Below are positions 5,383 through 8,304 of a stretch of DNA of 8,304 nt, piece by piece. Origin of the DNA: Chloroflexota bacterium (GTDB taxonomy: Bacteria > Chloroflexota > Dormibacteria > Dormibacterales > Dormibacteraceae); the NCBI GenBank assembly GCA_005880525.1, contig VBFW01000025.1, positions 1 to 8,304 on the forward strand, in the 5' to 3' direction. Made by a program: the position numbers and the translations under genes. Below the pieces are notes generated by a model, which did no database searches, had not been told where the DNA came from, and was given only the letters and a program-made list of their open reading frames with translations. The stretch's first letter is position 1; every line of letters begins with the position of its first letter.

Positions 5383-6141
5383 GTGCGCAGCCTTAGCACC
5401 GGAACGGCAGGAGTACTAGCGGCGGCGCTCGCGGCGGGCGTCGCCGCGTCCGCCGGCGTGGCGTGGCGCGTGCACGACAGCGACGTGCGCGCCACGGCCG
5501 CGCAGCAGCAGACCATCGCCCGCATGCAGAACGAGATCAACGTGCTGACGGAGCGCGATTCCGAGCAGACCGACTGGTCGCAGCTCGCGGCGCGCACCGA
5601 GCCGTCGGTGTTCACGATCTCCACCGAGGCGGGCCTCGGCTCAGGCTGGGTCGTCCGATCAGACGTGAGCGGCTCGGACCTCGTGACCAACTTCCACGTC
5701 GTGGCGGAAGCGGTGGCCACGGGTGAGCAAACCGTCGACGTCGTTCAAGCTGACCGCACGCTCAATGGCACCGTCGTGCGAACCGACCGGACCGACGACC
5801 TCGCGGTCGTCCACGTCCGGGAAAGGCTCGCGCCATTGAAGCCCGCCACCGCGCGTCCGCGGCTGGGCACCACGGTGATGGTCCTGGGCTCGCCACTGGG
5901 TCTTGGCGGATCGATCTCCATCGGCCTGGTCTCAGGCTTTCGCAGCATCAATGGCAGCGATTACGTCCAGTTCTCGGCGCCGATCAGCCCGGGCAACAGC
6001 GGCGGGCCGGTGGTCGACTCGCAAGGCCATGTGATCGGTATCGCGAGCGGCAAGTACGTCGGTGACGGCGTCGAGGCGCTCGGATTTGCCATCCCGGTCT
6101 CGGTCGCTTGCGCACAGCTCAATGTTTGCGAGGAGACTTGA
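5383..6141 (+). CDS. Membrane-anchored trypsin-like serine protease (HtrA-type catalytic domain, no PDZ)
   Basis: A 252-residue S1-fold protease. The N-terminus holds one hydrophobic segment (about 9-29, VLAAALAAGVAASAGVAWRV), a signal peptide or anchor. A helical stretch follows (QQQTIARMQNEINVLTERD, about 41-59). The catalytic domain has the full triad: His105 in VTNFHVVAEA, Asp139 in RTDDLAVVHV, and Ser206 in ISPGNSGGPVVDSQGHVIGI. GSPLGLGGSISIGLVSGF matches the strand before the active-site loop in DegP/HtrA proteins. The chain stops soon after the fold, so the PDZ domain of typical HtrA is absent. It should act outside the membrane on misfolded or specific surface proteins. The start is GTG 5383, seven bases after the upstream stop, with AGTAGG overlapping that stop codon as ribosome binding site. 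The gap and orientation imply co-transcription with the coiled-coil gene, a possible partner or substrate. Confidence 0.9.
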   Translation: MRSLSTGTAGVLAAALAAGVAASAGVAWRVHDSDVRATAAQQQTIARMQNEINVLTERDSEQTDWSQLAARTEPSVFTISTEAGLGSGWVVRSDVSGSDLVTNFHVVAEAVATGEQTVDVVQADRTLNGTVVRTDRTDDLAVVHVRERLAPLKPATARPRLGTTVMVLGSPLGLGGSISIGLVSGFRSINGSDYVQFSAPISPGNSGGPVVDSQGHVIGIASGKYVGDGVEALGFAIPVSVACAQLNVCEET

Positions 6142-6146
6142 TCGAG

Positions 6147-7622
6147 ATGAGCACCGCCGTGATGGCCGGCGAAGCGAAGGCTTCGACAGGGTTCGAGCGC
6201 CTCAGCACGTGGCGCTTGCTCGGCATCAACACCATGTGGTTCGGCCAGGGCGCCCACTGGCCGCCCATCAACTTCGTCCTGCTCCCTTTCATGGCGACGC
6301 TGATCGCGGGGGGCTCGGCCGACCTGCTGATCGGCCGCGTCGGCGCGGCCGGCAACCTCTTCGCTCTGCTCGCGCCAATCCTTGCGGGCTGGCTCAGCGA
6401 CCGGACCAGCACGCGCTGGGGCCGCCGCCGGCCGTGGATCCTGGCAGGCACCGCCGTGAACCTGGTCGGGCTGGGACTGCTTGCGTTCTCGGGCGCGCAG
6501 CTGCCGCTCGCCTTCGCCTACATGCTCGTGCAGCTCACCTTCAACCTGGCCGGCGGTGCCTACGCGGCGGTCATCCCCGACGTGGTCCCGCCTGCCGACC
6601 GGGGGCGCGCCTCGGGGTTGCTAGGCATGATGAACGGGCTCGGCGCGGTGGCCGGACTGGCCGCTGTCACGGCCGCCACAACGCTCTTCGGCGAAACGCG
6701 CACCGGCGTCGTCGTGGGCTTCGCCGCGATCGCGGTGATCCTCACGATCACGACAGTGATCACGCTGCTCGCGGTCGATGAGCCCGCCAATCCGTCCCCG
6801 CTCCACGCAGCCATGCAGCTGGACCGAATGGCGGTCGTGACCGGAGTGGCAGCCGTGATCGCAGTGGTGGCGTGGATCGCGTTTCTGTTCATCCCCACGT
6901 CGTTGCTGTCGATCGCGGCAGGTCTCACGTGCTTTGGCGCGGGGCTGGTGGCCGGGTTCACCGGCGCGCGTGTGCCGGCCATTCGTGGATTCTTCGTCGC
7001 GTTTCGTAACCACGATTTCTTCTGGACGTTCGCGACGCGAGCGTTCGTGATGATGGGCATCTACACGATCTATCCGTTCCTGGCCCTGTACTTCCGCCAT
7101 GTCATCGGGGTGCACAACCCGAACACGCTGGCCGGGTACTGGGGGCTCGCGGTTCTCGCCGGCGGCATCGTGCCGGCCATCGTCGGCGGCCACCTCTCGG
7201 ATAGGTTCGGGAAGAGGAAGCTCTTCGTATACGCCTCGGGCGCGCTGCAGGCCGCGGTCGCCAGCGTCCTCCTGTTCGGGCTGGTGCGGTCGGTGGCGCT
7301 GATATTCGTCCTGGGCGTGCTGTTCGGCATCGGCTACGGCCTGTATGTCGCGGTCGACTGGGCCATCGCCTGCGACGTGCTGCCCGACCGCGCGAGGTCG
7401 TCCGGCCGGGACATGGGCCTCTGGCATGTCGCCTTCACGCTTCCACCGGCCCTGGCACCGGCAGTGTTCGCGCCGATCCTGCACGCGTTCAATCACCCCG
7501 GCGACCACATCCTCGGCCTCGCGACCGGCGACTTCCTTGGGTTCCGCCTTGTGTTCGCCGGCGCCGCGATCTGGTTCGTGCTGGGCACTCTGTTCGTCAG
7601 CCGGATTCGCAGCGTGCGCTAG
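6147..7622 (+). CDS. MFS transporter, GPH/SLC45-like, 14 predicted helices
   Basis: A 491-residue polytopic protein. The first half carries GWLSDRTSTRWGRRRPW in the loop between helices 2 and 3. This is the motif A form typical of GPH sugar:cation symporters and SLC45-like carriers. The second half has a matching motif, GGHLSDRFGKRKLF, and VDWAIACDVLPDRARSSGRD near the end, also seen in that superfamily. I count about 14 hydrophobic segments, two more than the usual 12. The extra pair (VVTGVAAVIAVVAWIAFLFI and the next segment) sits between the halves, where other MFS proteins have a cytoplasmic loop. The substrate cannot be told from sequence; sugars or glycosides are the family norm. I prefer ATG 6147, with AGGAG at 6131-6135; the frame is open back to TTG 6108, which would overlap the protease gene. 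The gap to the protease stop is five bases, so it is probably in the same operon. Confidence 0.87.
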   Translation: MSTAVMAGEAKASTGFERLSTWRLLGINTMWFGQGAHWPPINFVLLPFMATLIAGGSADLLIGRVGAAGNLFALLAPILAGWLSDRTSTRWGRRRPWILAGTAVNLVGLGLLAFSGAQLPLAFAYMLVQLTFNLAGGAYAAVIPDVVPPADRGRASGLLGMMNGLGAVAGLAAVTAATTLFGETRTGVVVGFAAIAVILTITTVITLLAVDEPANPSPLHAAMQLDRMAVVTGVAAVIAVVAWIAFLFIPTSLLSIAAGLTCFGAGLVAGFTGARVPAIRGFFVAFRNHDFFWTFATRAFVMMGIYTIYPFLALYFRHVIGVHNPNTLAGYWGLAVLAGGIVPAIVGGHLSDRFGKRKLFVYASGALQAAVASVLLFGLVRSVALIFVLGVLFGIGYGLYVAVDWAIACDVLPDRARSSGRDMGLWHVAFTLPPALAPAVFAPILHAFNHPGDHILGLATGDFLGFRLVFAGAAIWFVLGTLFVSRIRSVR

Positions 7623-7631
7623 CCTTTCGCC

Positions 7632-8237
7632 GTGGCCTTTATCTCCCGTGGCTTTCGCGGCAAGAGGCGCGACACGGCAAGCAGCTCGCGTGTCCCACCG
7701 GGTCAGCACACTGTCAACGACTTCCCGGTCCTTTCCGCAGGGCCCACCCCGCGGGTCGACCTAGCGAAGTGGACCTTCACCGTCAACGGCGAGATCGACG
7801 AGCCCAGGACCTGGACCTGGGATCAGCTCAAGGCCCTGCCTTCGGAGCAATTCAACGTCGACATCCACTGCGTGACCAAATGGTCGAAGCTCGACACGGC
7901 CTGGAAGGGCGTGTCGGTCGACACACTGATGGACGGCGTGGACACGGCGGCCGAGTACGTCGTCGCGTTCAGTGACGGCGGATATACGACCAACATGCCG
8001 CTCGACGAGATCACAGACCACAAAGCGTGGGTGGTGTATGAGTACGCCGGCGCCCCGCTGCATCCCGAGCACGGAGGACCGGTGCGCCTGCTCGTCCCAC
8101 ACCTTTATCTGTGGAAGAGCGCGAAGTGGCTGCGGGGCCTCACGTTGAAGAACCAGGACGAGCCGGGCTTCTGGGAGTCGAACGGCTACAACAACCACGG
8201 AGATCCATGGCGCGAGGAACGGTACTGGGGCGACTAG
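7632..8237 (+). CDS. Sulfite-oxidase-like molybdopterin oxidoreductase (YuiH type)
   Basis: A 201-residue single-domain protein of the oxidoreductase molybdopterin-binding family. The N-terminal RVPPGQHTVNDFPVLSAGPTPRVDL is the standard opening of YuiH-like proteins. Cys80 in FNVDIHCVTKWS is the expected molybdenum ligand. GGPVRLLVPHLYLWKSAKWLRGL and the end GFWESNGYNNHGDPWREERY are also typical. No Tat or Sec signal is seen, so it is likely cytoplasmic, unlike MsrP (YedY). The substrate is unknown. It has no dimerisation domain of true sulfite oxidases. The start is GTG 7632, nine bases after the transporter stop, without a clear ribosome binding site. Its 3' end overlaps the following flavoprotein gene by 31 bases, a frequent partnership in which the flavoprotein supplies or takes electrons. 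Confidence 0.9.
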   Translation: MAFISRGFRGKRRDTASSSRVPPGQHTVNDFPVLSAGPTPRVDLAKWTFTVNGEIDEPRTWTWDQLKALPSEQFNVDIHCVTKWSKLDTAWKGVSVDTLMDGVDTAAEYVVAFSDGGYTTNMPLDEITDHKAWVVYEYAGAPLHPEHGGPVRLLVPHLYLWKSAKWLRGLTLKNQDEPGFWESNGYNNHGDPWREERYWGD

Positions 8238-8304
8238 GCTGGAAGATCGGCGAGGTCGCCGAGATCACCGCCGAGACTCCGAAGGTGTCGAGCATTGCCA
8301 TCGA
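8207..8304 (+). CDS. Ferredoxin-reductase-like FAD-binding oxidoreductase (partial, 5' end)
   Basis: Thirty-two codons of a gene that leaves the window at the right edge. The start is ATG 8207, with GGAG at 8199-8202, overlapping the molybdoenzyme stop by 31 bases. The translation contains GRLGWKIGEVAEITAETPKV. This matches the first beta strands of the FAD-binding domain in ferredoxin-NADP-reductase-type proteins (W-x-x-AEVxExxxETPxV). Such genes commonly follow YuiH-like molybdoenzymes, so it probably encodes the electron-transfer partner. The flavin and NAD motifs lie beyond the window, so the call depends on this short start and on context. Confidence 0.72.
   Translation, partial: MARGTVLGRLGWKIGEVAEITAETPKVSSIAI

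Noticed and set aside
5202..5720. A 172-codon minus-strand open frame across the gap between the coiled-coil and protease genes
   Set aside because: It is antisense to both, including the catalytic His region of the protease, and has a Ser/Ala/Thr-rich shadow composition.
6621..7709. A 362-codon minus-strand open frame
   Set aside because: It is antisense to the transporter and the molybdoenzyme start, is rich in Arg, Glu, His and Asp, and has no family features.
1..8304. tRNA, rRNA, CRISPR array, insertion sequence or phage genes
   Set aside because: No cloverleaf, regularly spaced repeat series, transposase motif or terminal inverted repeat with target duplication was seen by eye.

Overview
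The window is GC-rich chromosomal DNA (by eye in the high 60s percent) with frequent GTG and TTG starts, short intergenic gaps and no phage, transposase, CRISPR or RNA gene. The mix of CimA-type citramalate synthase, phosphoenolpyruvate carboxylase, an ACT/DUF5612-like protein, a YuiH-like molybdoenzyme and a helix-turn-helix tail of a style I associate with Chloroflexota and Dormibacterota suggests a soil-type bacterium from those groups or Actinomycetota. This placement is an inference from style, not from a marker gene.

Left part, 1-1866, minus strand. The first codons of phosphoenolpyruvate carboxylase (1-93) lie downstream of a citramalate synthase gene (181-1622), with a small CCCTCTCCC-type repetitive palindrome between them. 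The citramalate synthase gene carries an internal deletion plus frameshift at about 879-884 and is scored as a pseudogene or a misassembled gene. Upstream of it is what looks like a complete ribosome-mediated attenuator. It has a 29-residue leader peptide with five Ile, one Val and one Leu (1771-1682), an antiterminator (1700-1651) and a mutually exclusive terminator hairpin with seven U (1657-1623). The 3' arm of that hairpin also holds the ribosome binding site of cimA. A long interrupted palindrome (1764-1816) covers the leader start codon and the divergent promoter region.

Centre, 1867-4523. An ACT-domain protein of the DUF5612 type (1867-2535, plus) is divergent from cimA and may sense an amino acid. 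It converges on a decayed YwaF/TIGR02206-like membrane protein gene (minus, frameshifted and missing its 3' end). That gene is the second gene of an operon headed by a roughly ten-helix membrane protein with a cytoplasmic C-terminal helix-turn-helix (3045-4523), a candidate one-component membrane-tethered regulator.

Right part, 4653-8304, plus strand. Five closely packed genes encode a single-pass coiled-coil membrane protein, a membrane-anchored trypsin-like (HtrA-type, no PDZ) serine protease, a 14-helix MFS/GPH-like transporter, a YuiH-type sulfite-oxidase-like molybdoenzyme and the start of a ferredoxin-reductase-like flavoprotein overlapping it by 31 bases. The 129-bp divergent intergenic region between the membrane regulator and this run contains a perfect 8-bp inverted repeat (4526-4552) placed where an operator would lie.
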